This document shows, one piece after another, positions 18,706 through 26,596 of a stretch of DNA of 64,000 nt. The notes beneath the pieces were generated by a model. It did not search any database. It was given only the letters and a program-made list of their open reading frames with translations, and was not told the origin of the DNA. Made by a program: the position numbers and the translations under genes. The number at the start of each line of letters is the position of its first letter. The first letter of the stretch is position 1. The DNA lies in contig CAVZYN010000001.1 of NCBI GenBank assembly GCA_963779515.1, forward strand, positions 372,001 to 436,000, in the 5' to 3' direction. Source of the DNA: CAVZYN01 sp963779515. GTDB taxonomy: Bacteria; Pseudomonadota; Alphaproteobacteria; Rhizobiales; Hyphomicrobiaceae.

Positions 18706-18982
18706 TCAGGACTTGGTGATCCGCTTGATCTGCTCGCCGAGATCGAGCACGCCCTTCGAGAGCGCATCGAACGCAGTCCGCCGCTCGGTATCGATCTCGC
18801 CCGACATGGCCTCGAGCCGCGCGGCAAGCGCATCCATGCGCGAACTCGATCCGGGCGAGCCGCATGTCCGTCTGCCGGCGGTACTCGCCGAGCACCAGCT
18901 CGCGGATCTGATCCATCTTGTCGTCCCCCGCGTCGCGGTTGGCTGCGTTTGGACGGAACTCGGTAAACACAGGAGCGTTCAT
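18706..18982 (-). pseudogene. Short coiled-coil protein, frame broken in the middle
   Basis: Reading starts at 18982 (MNAPVFTEFRPNAAN, then MDQIRELVLGEYRRQ) and the frame goes out at about 18843-18844. One extra base there (a doubled A on the + strand) accounts for it. Removing it joins RLARIESRMDALAARLEAM and runs to DLGEQIKRITKS and a stop at 18706, giving 91 residues. The repaired protein is nearly all helical with heptad-like Leu/Ile spacing, without membrane segment or known domain. It precedes the OmpA-domain gene by 39 bases and is probably the first gene of the operon. It could be a small adaptor for the coiled coil of its neighbour. Confidence 0.7.
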
Positions 18983-19121
18983 GGGTACTTCTCGCGCCGA
19001 ACCACTAGGCTTGGTGGATCGGTGCCGGGCGGCATCCTATCCACTTGGATATCTTAGAATAAAAGCACATTTGGCCGCGAAGGGGAACAGGCCAGTGCAA
19101 CCCGGGCGCCGGCCAACTCAC

Positions 19122-20651
19122 CTAACGTTTAAAGAGATGGGTGTGCGCGGCCCTCAAGTCCGCTTTCTGCACCTTGCCCATGGCATTGCGCGGCAACTCC
19201 GAGACCACAAACACCCGTTTTGGTTGCTTGAATTTGGCGAGCCGATCGCCGAGCGCCGCGATGATCTGGGCCTCGTCCGGCGCTTTTGCCCCCGGCACCG
19301 GCGTCACGAATGCGACGACGCCCTCGCCGAAATCGGGATGCGGAATGCCGACGACCGCACTCTCACCGACGCCGGGCAGAGCGTTAATCTCGGACTCGAT
19401 TTCCTTCGGATAAACGTTAAATCCGCCGGAAATGATCAGATCTTTTGCGCGCCCGACGATGGTCACCCGGCCGTCCGGATCCATCACCGACAAATCGCCC
19501 GAGATGAAGTACCCATCGGCCCGGAACTCCTCCTTGGTCTTCTCCGGATTGCGCCAGTAGCCCTTGAAGACGTTCGGGCCCTTGAATTCGAGGACGCCGG
19601 TTTCGCCTGCCGCCACTACTGTGCCGTCCGGGGTGGACACCCGCACTGAGACCCCCGGCAGCGCGTAGCCGACGGTGCCGGCGAGACGGTCACCGCCCCG
19701 ATACGGGTTCGACGTCACCATGCCGGCTTCGGTCATGCCGTAGCGTTCGAGGATTTTATGGCCCGTGCGCTGTTCGAAGGCGACATGCGTTTCCGCCAGC
19801 AGCGGCGCCGAGCCCGAGATCACCAAACGCATGCGCGCGACATGCGGCCGTCCGAACGAGGGCTCATCGAGCAAACGCGTATAAAATGTCGGCACGCCCA
19901 TCATGACGGTCGCCTCGGGCAATAGCCGCAGGACTTCGCCGAGATCGAACTTCGCAAGCCACAGCATCTTCGATTGATTGAGCAGGGCCGTATGCAACGC
20001 GACGAACAGCCCGTGCACGTGGAACACCGGCAGCGCGTGCAGCAGCACGTCGCCCTTTTCAAAACCCCAATAGGTGTGCAGCGTTTGGGCGTTCGAGGCG
20101 AGGTTCTCGTGCGTGATCATCGCGCCCTTGGACCGCCCCGTCGTGCCCGACGTGTAGAGCAGCGCGGCCATGTCGTCCGTCGCGCGCGCCACCGTGACGT
20201 GCGCCGTGCCTTGGCCGTGCGCCAGCGTCGTCAAGCTTCCCGATCCATTGGCTTCCATGGTGTGGTGCGCTGCAACCTTCTGCACCACCGGGAAAGCCTT
20301 GAGCTTGGCCATGGTCGCCGCCGGCACCGCGATCAGCGCCGGTTCGGCATCACCGATGAAGTACTCGAGTTCGGCTGGCGTATAGGCCGCATTCAGCGGG
20401 TTGTAGACCGCGCCGACTTTCAGCGTCGCCAGATACAGGCAGATGTTCTCGATCGACTTGTCGACTTGCGCCATCACGCGATCGCCCGGCCTCACGCCGA
20501 GCGACACCAGCGCATTGGCGAAGCGCGCGACCTCGTCCGCCAGCTCCCGATAGCTGAGCGTGCGCCCGCGCGGCTCGACGAACGCCGGCGCGTCGCCCGC
20601 GCTCGCAAACTTCTGCTCAAACAGCGCATAGAGATTGGCGTTGGCCACCAT
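19122..20651 (-). CDS. matB: Malonyl-CoA synthetase / AMP-dependent acyl-CoA ligase
   Basis: This 509-residue adenylate-forming enzyme most likely activates malonate to malonyl-CoA. It has the P-loop-like YTSGTTGRSKGAM, the ERYGMTEAGM motif typical of MatB-like ligases, the hinge region ISGDLSVMDPDGRVTIVGR and the C-terminal catalytic lysine in LPRNAMGKVQK. I chose the ATG at 20651 (MVANANLYALFEQ) since the frame further upstream lacks family similarity. It is monocistronic, separated from the GTPase operon by about 140 bases and divergent from the toxin-antitoxin pair. A methylmalonyl- or related short-chain dicarboxylate-specific ligase is the alternative. Confidence 0.88.
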   Translation of the reverse strand: MVANANLYALFEQKFASAGDAPAFVEPRGRTLSYRELADEVARFANALVSLGVRPGDRVMAQVDKSIENICLYLATLKVGAVYNPLNAAYTPAELEYFIGDAEPALIAVPAATMAKLKAFPVVQKVAAHHTMEANGSGSLTTLAHGQGTAHVTVARATDDMAALLYTSGTTGRSKGAMITHENLASNAQTLHTYWGFEKGDVLLHALPVFHVHGLFVALHTALLNQSKMLWLAKFDLGEVLRLLPEATVMMGVPTFYTRLLDEPSFGRPHVARMRLVISGSAPLLAETHVAFEQRTGHKILERYGMTEAGMVTSNPYRGGDRLAGTVGYALPGVSVRVSTPDGTVVAAGETGVLEFKGPNVFKGYWRNPEKTKEEFRADGYFISGDLSVMDPDGRVTIVGRAKDLIISGGFNVYPKEIESEINALPGVGESAVVGIPHPDFGEGVVAFVTPVPGAKAPDEAQIIAALGDRLAKFKQPKRVFVVSELPRNAMGKVQKADLRAAHTHLFKR

Positions 20652-20773
20652 CGGGTCCCCCAAAAGTTCAGCTTTTTCGGCATTTATAGGGGCTCGAACG
20701 GCGCGCGCAACCGTCATGCCAGCAGAACACGAGATAACTCGCCGAGGACATCGCATCATGCTAGAAAGTATTC

Positions 20774-21010
20774 ATGACATCGACCGTCACACAAAAGCTT
20801 GCCGATCTCGTCGATACCATCGAGGCGCTGCCGGCCCAGGCCCAGGCCGACGTGCTTGCGGAAATCGAGAGCCGCATCGAAAGCCTGAAGCAGTCGTCAC
20901 TGACCGATGAGCAGCGCGCCGTGGTGAAGGCCCGTCTCGCTGCACCCCGTCAGTACGCGGGTCGAGACGATGTGTTGGCGCTGCTGCGCCGCTTCAACCC
21001 CACCCTATGA
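20774..21010 (+). CDS. Antitoxin of a type II toxin-antitoxin pair (ParD-like)
   Basis: This 78-residue protein is mostly helical and charged (ALPAQAQADVLAEIESRIESL, LTDEQRAVVKARLA), ending in YAGRDDVLALLRRF, a tail typical of small antitoxins that wrap around RelE/ParE toxins. No clear ribbon-helix-helix domain is visible, so DNA binding is uncertain. Its stop overlaps the start of the toxin gene by four bases (ATGA), the classical coupling of such pairs. Confidence 0.8.
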   Translation: MTSTVTQKLADLVDTIEALPAQAQADVLAEIESRIESLKQSSLTDEQRAVVKARLAAPRQYAGRDDVLALLRRFNPTL

Positions 21011-21324
21011 TCGCCGTCGCCTGGACGACGGCCGCCCTCGACGACCTGGAGGCGATCCTCACCTATGTCGCGGCCAGAAGTCCGCAGGGCGCCGCCAGCA
21101 TGGCCGCCCGCGTGAGCGACACCGAAGTCGCCATCGCAACCTTTCCGCGTGCGTCCCGCCGCGACCCCGACACCGGCGCCTACGAGGCGGTCGTCCGGCG
21201 CATGCCGTTGCTGCTGATCTATGAGATCGTCGCTGTCCCCGACGGCCACGAGCAAGCCGACATCATCGCCGTTTTCCATACTTCGCGCGATCCGGCTGCC
21301 AAACCGGGCCACCGCGCGCCCTGA
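21007..21324 (+). CDS. RelE/ParE family toxin
   Basis: This 105-residue protein opens with VAWTTAALDDLEAILTYVAAR, the standard helix-rich start of RelE/ParE toxins. Later segments resemble the family core: an Arg-rich GAYEAVVRRMPLLLIYEI strand pair and IIAVFHTSRDP near the end. The family either cleaves ribosome-bound mRNA (RelE) or poisons gyrase (ParE); which applies cannot be decided here. It is translationally coupled to the antitoxin gene through an ATGA overlap. Confidence 0.88.
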   Translation: MIAVAWTTAALDDLEAILTYVAARSPQGAASMAARVSDTEVAIATFPRASRRDPDTGAYEAVVRRMPLLLIYEIVAVPDGHEQADIIAVFHTSRDPAAKPGHRAP

Positions 21325-21416
21325 GGGCGGGGCAAGATCGAGCCCGGCTCGACCGCGGTCCCCAAATCCGATAGGCTCAATTCCACCGACCCAGACACCG
21401 AGCCGGAGCGATCGCT

Positions 21417-22139
21417 ATGCAGATCAGCCGCCGTAGGACCTTGGGACTTCTGACGGGCGCCTCGCTGGGTCTATCCCAGGCCGCGCTGGTTCGGGGCGAG
21501 ACGCCCGATGTCGACCTGCTGCTGGTCTTGTCGGCCGATATTTCCCGCAGCCTCGATCACACGAAATTCCGCCTGCAGCGCGAGGGCTACGCCGCAGCGA
21601 TCACCGACCCCCGCGTCTTCAACGCCATCAAACTCGGCGCCCGCCAGCGCATCGCGCTCTGCTTCGTCGAATGGTCCGGCGAGTACGCGCAGGCACTGAT
21701 GATCGATTGGAGCATCATCGCCGGACCCGACGACGCCAACCGGTTCGCCGAGACCTTACGCACCGCGCCACGCCGCTTCTATGATCGCACCTCCATCAGC
21801 GGCGGCATCGATTTCGCCATGACGCAACTGAAGCGCGCGCCCTACAAGGCCGACCGCCGCGTCATCGACGTCTCGGGCGACGGCACCCACAACAGCGGCC
21901 GTGATCTTAGCGTGGCGCGCGCCGAAGCGCTCGAACAGGACGTCGTCATCAACGGCATCGCCATTCTCTCCGCCGTGCCGCTGCCGACCAACCCCGCCCA
22001 CACGCATCCGCCCGGCGGCCTGCTCGCCTACTACCAGGAGAATGTCATCGGCGGCCCGGGATCGTTTGCCGTCCCCGCCGAGGGCTTTGCGGATTTCGGC
22101 CGCTCCATCGTCGCCAAGCTGATCCGCGAGATCGCGTAG
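21417..22139 (+). CDS. DUF1194 secreted von Willebrand A-like protein
   Basis: This 240-residue protein carries a TAT-like signal (SRRRTLGLLTGASLGLS) and a vWA-type fold. A MIDAS-like DxSxS motif is present (ADISRS, residues about 40-45), with a Thr in DRTSISGG and an Asp in SGDGTHNSG, fitting metal-dependent adhesion. This matches the DUF1194 family of alphaproteobacterial secreted proteins, whose role is unknown. It stands alone between the toxin-antitoxin pair and a repeat element. Confidence 0.88.
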   Translation: MQISRRRTLGLLTGASLGLSQAALVRGETPDVDLLLVLSADISRSLDHTKFRLQREGYAAAITDPRVFNAIKLGARQRIALCFVEWSGEYAQALMIDWSIIAGPDDANRFAETLRTAPRRFYDRTSISGGIDFAMTQLKRAPYKADRRVIDVSGDGTHNSGRDLSVARAEALEQDVVINGIAILSAVPLPTNPAHTHPPGGLLAYYQENVIGGPGSFAVPAEGFADFGRSIVAKLIREIA

Positions 22140-22143
22140 TCGC

Positions 22144-22302
22144 GTAGGTTTGGGTTGGCGTGGCCGCTGACGTCAGTGTGGTCACCAGCGCTGCGCCACG
22201 CGTAGCCCAACATCGCCCAACGCGCGCCGATATACGTTGGGTTACGCGCGGGTCGGCGTTGAGCACCAACACCGACGCTGTGCCCGCGCTAACCCAACCT
22301 AC
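22144..22302. repeat. Palindromic interspersed repeat (GTAGGTTGGGTT type)
   Basis: A 159-base element is bounded by GTAGGTTTGGGTTGGCG on the left and CGCTAACCCAACCTAC on the right, with inner partial inverted copies (GCGTAGCCCAAC and ACGTTGGGTTACGCGCG). This type of repeat is scattered through many Bradyrhizobium-related genomes. Its right end supplies the stop codon of the DUF2783 gene (22299-22301). It may also terminate transcription from both sides. Confidence 0.75.
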
Positions 22303-22484
22303 TTCGCCGCCGCGATCGCCGCGCGCAGCACATCAAAATGCCCGATATGATTGGCAAGCAGCAGCACGAGCTTGGCATTCAGCGCCGCGCTCGCTGCCGC
22401 ATCGAGACCGCGATGCGCCTCGATCAACAGCCGGAACGCCGCATCAGGATCGGCGAAGCGGTTATCGGTGACCAGCACACTCAT
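22299..22484 (-). CDS. DUF2783 small protein
   Basis: This 61-residue, mainly helical protein (FADPDAAFRLLIEAHRGLD ... LNAKLVLLLANHIGH) matches the DUF2783 family. It overlaps the end of the FAD monooxygenase gene by four bases (ATGA), so the two are translationally coupled. The family seems always to travel with such monooxygenases, which suggests an accessory or small-subunit role, though none is demonstrated to my knowledge. Its stop lies inside a repeat element. Confidence 0.82.
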   Translation of the reverse strand: MSVLVTDNRFADPDAAFRLLIEAHRGLDAAASAALNAKLVLLLANHIGHFDVLRAAIAAAK

Positions 22485-24100
22485 TTCAGGATCTCTCCTT
22501 CTTCGGCTCGCCCCTGGGCGCGCGCCAATGCGGCCTGCAGCCGTTCCGCATCACAGTGCCGCCAACGCGCCGCGACATGCGTATCGGGCCGGATGAGATA
22601 GGTGCTGCCTGGTTCCACGTCGAAACGTTTTGCGAGCAACCCCTCGACATCACGCCATGGCGCGCCATCGCCAACCAGAACGAGCTCCACGCCAGCCGGC
22701 ACGTGCGGTGGCGCCCGGTTCGACATACTCAAAAGCACAAAGCCGTGCGGCAGGATCTCGGACAGGAACCGCCGCTGTCCCGCCGCGTCAATCAGCGGCA
22801 CATCCGGCACCGCTGTTCCAGGCGATGGACCACCGGCCCACGCGTCGATGTCCGGCGTCGATAAGGGGCTCTGCGGATAGGCCGTCGCCGTCGAGAGCCG
22901 CCCCGAATTGATCATGCGCTTGGCGAACGGCATCGATCGCGCCAATCCGAGAGCCGCGTCACGCAACACTTTTTCGGGCGCCGACTGCGGCGCGATGAAA
23001 TCGGTGGAGCGCGTCGAGTACGTGATATTCTCATCTGCCGCCGCCGACCGTTCCACATCGTAGCTCGTGATCAGCGCCTCGGGCGATGCCCCCGCCAGCA
23101 CCGCCGCGAGTTTCCACGCCAGATTCTCCGCATCCTGCACGCCTGAATTGGCGCCGCGAGCGCCGAACGGCGAGACCTGATGCGCCGCATCGCCCGCGAA
23201 GATCACGCGGCCATGCACGAACTTGGCGATGCGGCGGCACTGGAAGCGATAGACCGACACCCACTCGAGCTCGAAATCGCTGTGCCGCAGCATCTTTTCG
23301 ATGCGCGGTCGCACGACCTCCGGCCGCTTTTCATGCTCGGCGTCGGCATCAGCTGAGAGCTGCAGATCGATCCGCCAGATGTCGTCGGGCTGCTTGTGCA
23401 GTAGCGCCGATTGCCCGGAATGGAACGGCGGCTCGAACCAGAACCAGCGCTCGGTCGGGAACGCCGCCGTCATCTTGACGTCGGCGATCAGGAATTGCTC
23501 CTCGAATTGCTCGCCAGCGAAATCGAGGCCTAGCACCGCCCGGGTTGGCGAGCGCGCGCCATCGCACGCAACCACCCAATCGGCGTCGATCTGATATGGC
23601 CCGTCCGGTGTCTCGATCGTCACCCGCGCGCCGTCACCGTGCTGCACAATTCCGGTCACGCGATTGCGCCATCTGAGATCGACAGCGTCGAGCTGCAACA
23701 CCCGGTCCACCAGATATTTCTCGACGTAATATTGCTGCAGATTTATGAAGGCCGGCATTTTGTGGCCCGGCTCCGGCAGCAGATCGAACTGATAGAGCAA
23801 GTCGTCCTTGTGAAAGACCTTGCCGACCTGCCATTGCACGCCCTTCGCCAGCGCCGTCTTGCCGACACCCAGGCGATCGAAAATCTCCAGCGTCCGCTTG
23901 GCAAAACAGATTGCCCGCGACCCATCGCCGATCCGGTCGCTGTCATCGAGCACCACGACCTTGACGCCGCGCTGCGCCAGATCCACCGCCAGCGCCAATC
24001 CCACCGGCCCCGCGCCGATCACTACCACCCGATGCCGCGCGGGTGACGCAGCGTCCTGATCAACGGACCGACGATACTGATATTGCGCAAAGACTTTCAT
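22481..24100 (-). CDS. FAD-dependent aromatic-ring monooxygenase
   Basis: This 539-residue flavoprotein hydroxylase of the PheA/TfdB/MhpA type has the dinucleotide fold VVVIGAGPVGLALAVDLAQRG, the middle DG-type motif VVACDGARSPTRAVLG and the second FAD motif FAGDAAHQVSPFGARGAN. A thioredoxin-like C-terminal domain follows. I chose the ATG at 24100 (MKVFAQYQYRR); the frame continues to 24130, but that stretch enters a repeat element. In homogentisate-type clusters of Hyphomicrobiales this gene sits with hmgA and DUF2783. The substrate is not certain; an aromatic acid feeding the homogentisate or gentisate route is likely. Confidence 0.85.
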   Translation of the reverse strand: MKVFAQYQYRRSVDQDAASPARHRVVVIGAGPVGLALAVDLAQRGVKVVVLDDSDRIGDGSRAICFAKRTLEIFDRLGVGKTALAKGVQWQVGKVFHKDDLLYQFDLLPEPGHKMPAFINLQQYYVEKYLVDRVLQLDAVDLRWRNRVTGIVQHGDGARVTIETPDGPYQIDADWVVACDGARSPTRAVLGLDFAGEQFEEQFLIADVKMTAAFPTERWFWFEPPFHSGQSALLHKQPDDIWRIDLQLSADADAEHEKRPEVVRPRIEKMLRHSDFELEWVSVYRFQCRRIAKFVHGRVIFAGDAAHQVSPFGARGANSGVQDAENLAWKLAAVLAGASPEALITSYDVERSAAADENITYSTRSTDFIAPQSAPEKVLRDAALGLARSMPFAKRMINSGRLSTATAYPQSPLSTPDIDAWAGGPSPGTAVPDVPLIDAAGQRRFLSEILPHGFVLLSMSNRAPPHVPAGVELVLVGDGAPWRDVEGLLAKRFDVEPGSTYLIRPDTHVAARWRHCDAERLQAALARAQGRAEEGEILK

Positions 24101-24110
24101 TCCGAACGTC

Positions 24111-24229
24111 CCCTCTCCCCATCCCTGCACTTGATGGGGAGAGGGTTAGGGTGAGGGGCGGCCGCTTGCTCCGGAGCCCGCCGCCGCCCCTCACCCCGAC
24201 CCTCTCCCCGCGCGCGGGGAGAGGGAGAA
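24111..24229. repeat. GC-rich nested inverted repeat (REP/PU-like)
   Basis: This intergenic element carries an outer module CCCTCTCCCC ... GGGGAGAGGG on each side and an inner pair GGTGAGGGGCGGC / GCCGCCCCTCACC. Each side alone can fold into a hairpin. It is the GGGGAGAGGGT family of intergenic palindromes common in Alphaproteobacteria. A related CTTCTCCCCG hairpin is seen at 37755. It separates the monooxygenase from the MBL gene in the same transcription unit. Confidence 0.8.
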
Positions 24230-24230
24230 C

Positions 24231-25184
24231 TCACCCTTGCAAGCCCGCCCACATCTCGCGATCGCGGACGTCGGTCCACACCACCGGCCAGTCGATGCCG
24301 CGCGCTTCGTCGTAGGCGCGCGAGACGTTGAACGGCAGGCAATGCTCGTAGATCGCATAGCCGCCGAACGGCGTATCCATCGCCGTGCGCACCGCCGCGA
24401 ACGTCTCTTTCAGCGACTTCCCCTGCGCCACCGCATCCTTCGCAGTCTCGAACGTGGCGGCCAGGAAATCGCGCGTGCCGGTCACCGCCTCATGCACTTT
24501 TTCGCGCCCGACCAATGCGTCGCCGCGCCCCGGCACCAGCGCCTTCGGCGCGTACGACTGCAACCGCTCCAGCGTCTTCGGCCAATCGGTGAAATGCGCG
24601 TCGCCGCAATAGCAGGCCGACTTGTATTCGACGAGATCGCCGGAGAACATCACGCCTGCATCCGGCACCCACGCGATCGTATCGCCCGCCGTATGCCCGC
24701 GCCCCAGATGCACGATCTCGACACGGCGCTTGCCGAGCCACAACGTGATCCGATCCTGGAACGTCAGCGTCGGCCACGTCAGGCCCGGCGGCACGCTCTC
24801 GACGCCGCGAAACAGTCGCGGAAACCGGCCGATTTCACTCGCCTTGTCCTGCTCGCCGCGCTCGACGATCAACTTGCGCGTGGTTTCGCTGGCGATGATC
24901 TCGGACGCATTGAAGGCCGAGGCGCCGAGCACGCGAACGGCATGATAATGCGACAGCAGCACGTACTTGATCGGCTTGTCGGTGACCGCTTTCACGCGCG
25001 CGATCACGTCCTTCGCCATCAGGGGCGTCGCCTGCGCGTCGATCACCATGCAGGCGTCGTCGCCGACGATCACGCCCGTGTTCGGATCGCCCTCCGCGGT
25101 GTAGGCGAACAGGCCATCTCCGAGCTTGGTGAAACTGATCTTCTTCTCGGCCATGTCGCCAGCCGACGCGAACGTCTTTGACAT
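24231..25184 (-). CDS. MBL-fold protein with altered metal motif
   Basis: This 317-residue protein belongs to the metallo-beta-lactamase superfamily. The first motif is SHYHAVRVLGASA instead of HxHxDH. Later motifs keep a His (GRGHTAGDT) and an Asp (FSGDLV), but the last is VPGRGD rather than GHG. A metal site, if any, is therefore reduced. This form is, from memory, typical of a subgroup linked to homogentisate or aromatic clusters. An alternative start, MAEKKISFTKLG, lies 10 residues in. It sits between the monooxygenase and a small membrane protein, all on one strand. Its function is unknown; a hydrolase or lyase acting on a ring-cleavage intermediate is possible. Confidence 0.82.
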   Translation of the reverse strand: MSKTFASAGDMAEKKISFTKLGDGLFAYTAEGDPNTGVIVGDDACMVIDAQATPLMAKDVIARVKAVTDKPIKYVLLSHYHAVRVLGASAFNASEIIASETTRKLIVERGEQDKASEIGRFPRLFRGVESVPPGLTWPTLTFQDRITLWLGKRRVEIVHLGRGHTAGDTIAWVPDAGVMFSGDLVEYKSACYCGDAHFTDWPKTLERLQSYAPKALVPGRGDALVGREKVHEAVTGTRDFLAATFETAKDAVAQGKSLKETFAAVRTAMDTPFGGYAIYEHCLPFNVSRAYDEARGIDWPVVWTDVRDREMWAGLQG

Positions 25185-25207
25185 CTCTCGTCACTCCCTA
25201 GCTCGGT

Positions 25208-25546
25208 TCAGCTCTCGGCGTCTCGCCGCTGATTCCTGTTCGCCGGCACCGACGACCAGCCAATCACCGCCATGAAAATCGCGAGCACGATCAGGAACGC
25301 CGCCGACTCGATCGGCATCAGCGCCTCCAGCGCGTTGGCCCCCGGCGCCGGTCGCGCGCCCGCGAGCGAGCGCACCAGCACGGCCGCCGTCTCGACCAGA
25401 ACCGCGACGCCCGCCGCACCCGCCACAACCCGCGCCACACTCCAGTCGCTGCGCCCGGCAAAACGGCCGAACTGCCACGCACACGCCGGCACCGCGATCA
25501 AAACGACCAGAAACAGCGCGGCCTCAAGCCCCCGCATACTTGACAA
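25208..25546 (-). CDS. Small hypothetical membrane protein in the hmg cluster
   Basis: This 112-residue protein has four likely hydrophobic stretches (about residues 6-24, 38-60, 70-80 and 82-98). It begins within the 3' end of the fumarylacetoacetate hydrolase gene (overlap up to 23 bases; ATG at 25546 or 25537), so it is cotranscribed. No family is recognised. A transport-linked or membrane-anchor role in the aromatic cluster is only a guess from position. Confidence 0.65.
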   Translation of the reverse strand: MSSMRGLEAALFLVVLIAVPACAWQFGRFAGRSDWSVARVVAGAAGVAVLVETAAVLVRSLAGARPAPGANALEALMPIESAAFLIVLAIFMAVIGWSSVPANRNQRRDAES

Positions 25547-26543
25547 CCTCTTGCTCGATGGCGCCGAAAATCGAGCGTCCCTGCGCGTCCAGCATCTCGA
25601 GCCGGACGCGATCGCCGAACTTCAAGAATGGCGTCGCCGGCTTGCCGCTTTGGATGGTCTCGATCGTGCGCACTTCCGCCAGGCACGTGTAGCCGACGCC
25701 GCCCTTGTCCACCGCGCGCGCCGGGCTGCCGTCCGCTTCCTTGTTCGAGACCGTCCCCGAGCCGATGACCGCGCCCGCCGCAAGCCGCCGCGTCTTCGCC
25801 GCATGCGCGATCAGTTGCGGAAACGAGAACGTCATGTCGTTGCCCGCATTCGGCTGCCCCAATGGCTTTCCGTTGATGTGCGCGCGCAAGGGTAAGTGCA
25901 ACTTGCCGTCCTTCCAGGCGCCGCCGAGTTCATCCGGGGTCACCGCGACCGGTGAAAATGCCGACGAGGGCTTTGAATGAAAGAAGCCAAAACCCTTCGC
26001 GAGTTCCGCCGGGATCAGATTGCGCAACGACACATCGTTGACCAGCATGACCAGGCGCACATGGGCCGCCGCCGCCGCCGGCGACACGCCCATCGGCACG
26101 TCCCCCGTCACCACCGCGACCTCGCCCTCGAGATCGATCCCATGCGCCTCGTCGATCGCCTCGATCGGTTCGCGCGCACCGAGGAACGCGTCCGAGCCAC
26201 CCTGGTACATCAGCGGATCGGTCCAGAACGACGGCGGCATGTCGGCGCCGCGCGCTTTGCGCACCAATTCGACGTGATTGACATAGGCCGAACCATCCGC
26301 CCACTGATACGCTCGTGGTAGCGGTGCCATGGCCTCGCGTTCGTGAAACCGGTCTGATGGCACGGCGCCGATTTCGAGACTTTCGGCAAGCCCCGCGAGG
26401 CGCGGCCCGGCGGTCGTCCAATGGTCCAAGGCGGCTTGCAGCGTCGGCGCCACGAGTTCGGCGGACGTTGCCCGCGTCAAATCGCGCGACACGACCACGA
26501 GGCGGCCGTCACGGGTTCCATTTCTTACAGTCGCCAGTTTCAT
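25524..26543 (-). CDS. Fumarylacetoacetate hydrolase family protein
   Basis: This enzyme should cleave fumarylacetoacetate to fumarate and acetoacetate, the last step of tyrosine and homogentisate breakdown. The 339-residue protein has an N-terminal subdomain and the C-terminal FAH fold with DLEGEVAVVTGDVPMG (acidic metal ligands), VMLVNDVSLRN, GFGFFHSKPSSAFSP and the GAVIGSGTVSNKE loop. Length fits the two-domain alphaproteobacterial type rather than the 420-residue eukaryote-like type. It is the first gene of the - strand run FAH-membrane protein-MBL-monooxygenase-DUF2783. It is divergent from the TRAP binding protein, 53 bases away. Confidence 0.9.
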   Translation of the reverse strand: MKLATVRNGTRDGRLVVVSRDLTRATSAELVAPTLQAALDHWTTAGPRLAGLAESLEIGAVPSDRFHEREAMAPLPRAYQWADGSAYVNHVELVRKARGADMPPSFWTDPLMYQGGSDAFLGAREPIEAIDEAHGIDLEGEVAVVTGDVPMGVSPAAAAAHVRLVMLVNDVSLRNLIPAELAKGFGFFHSKPSSAFSPVAVTPDELGGAWKDGKLHLPLRAHINGKPLGQPNAGNDMTFSFPQLIAHAAKTRRLAAGAVIGSGTVSNKEADGSPARAVDKGGVGYTCLAEVRTIETIQSGKPATPFLKFGDRVRLEMLDAQGRSIFGAIEQEVVKYAGA

Positions 26544-26596
26544 CCCGCCCTCGTGTGCGCTAAACTTCTTAGATTACAGATGCCCCGGAGACCCCA

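Noticed and set aside
24111..24229. Considered as a CRISPR fragment
   Set aside because: The repeats are inverted, not direct, and there are no regular spacers or cas genes.
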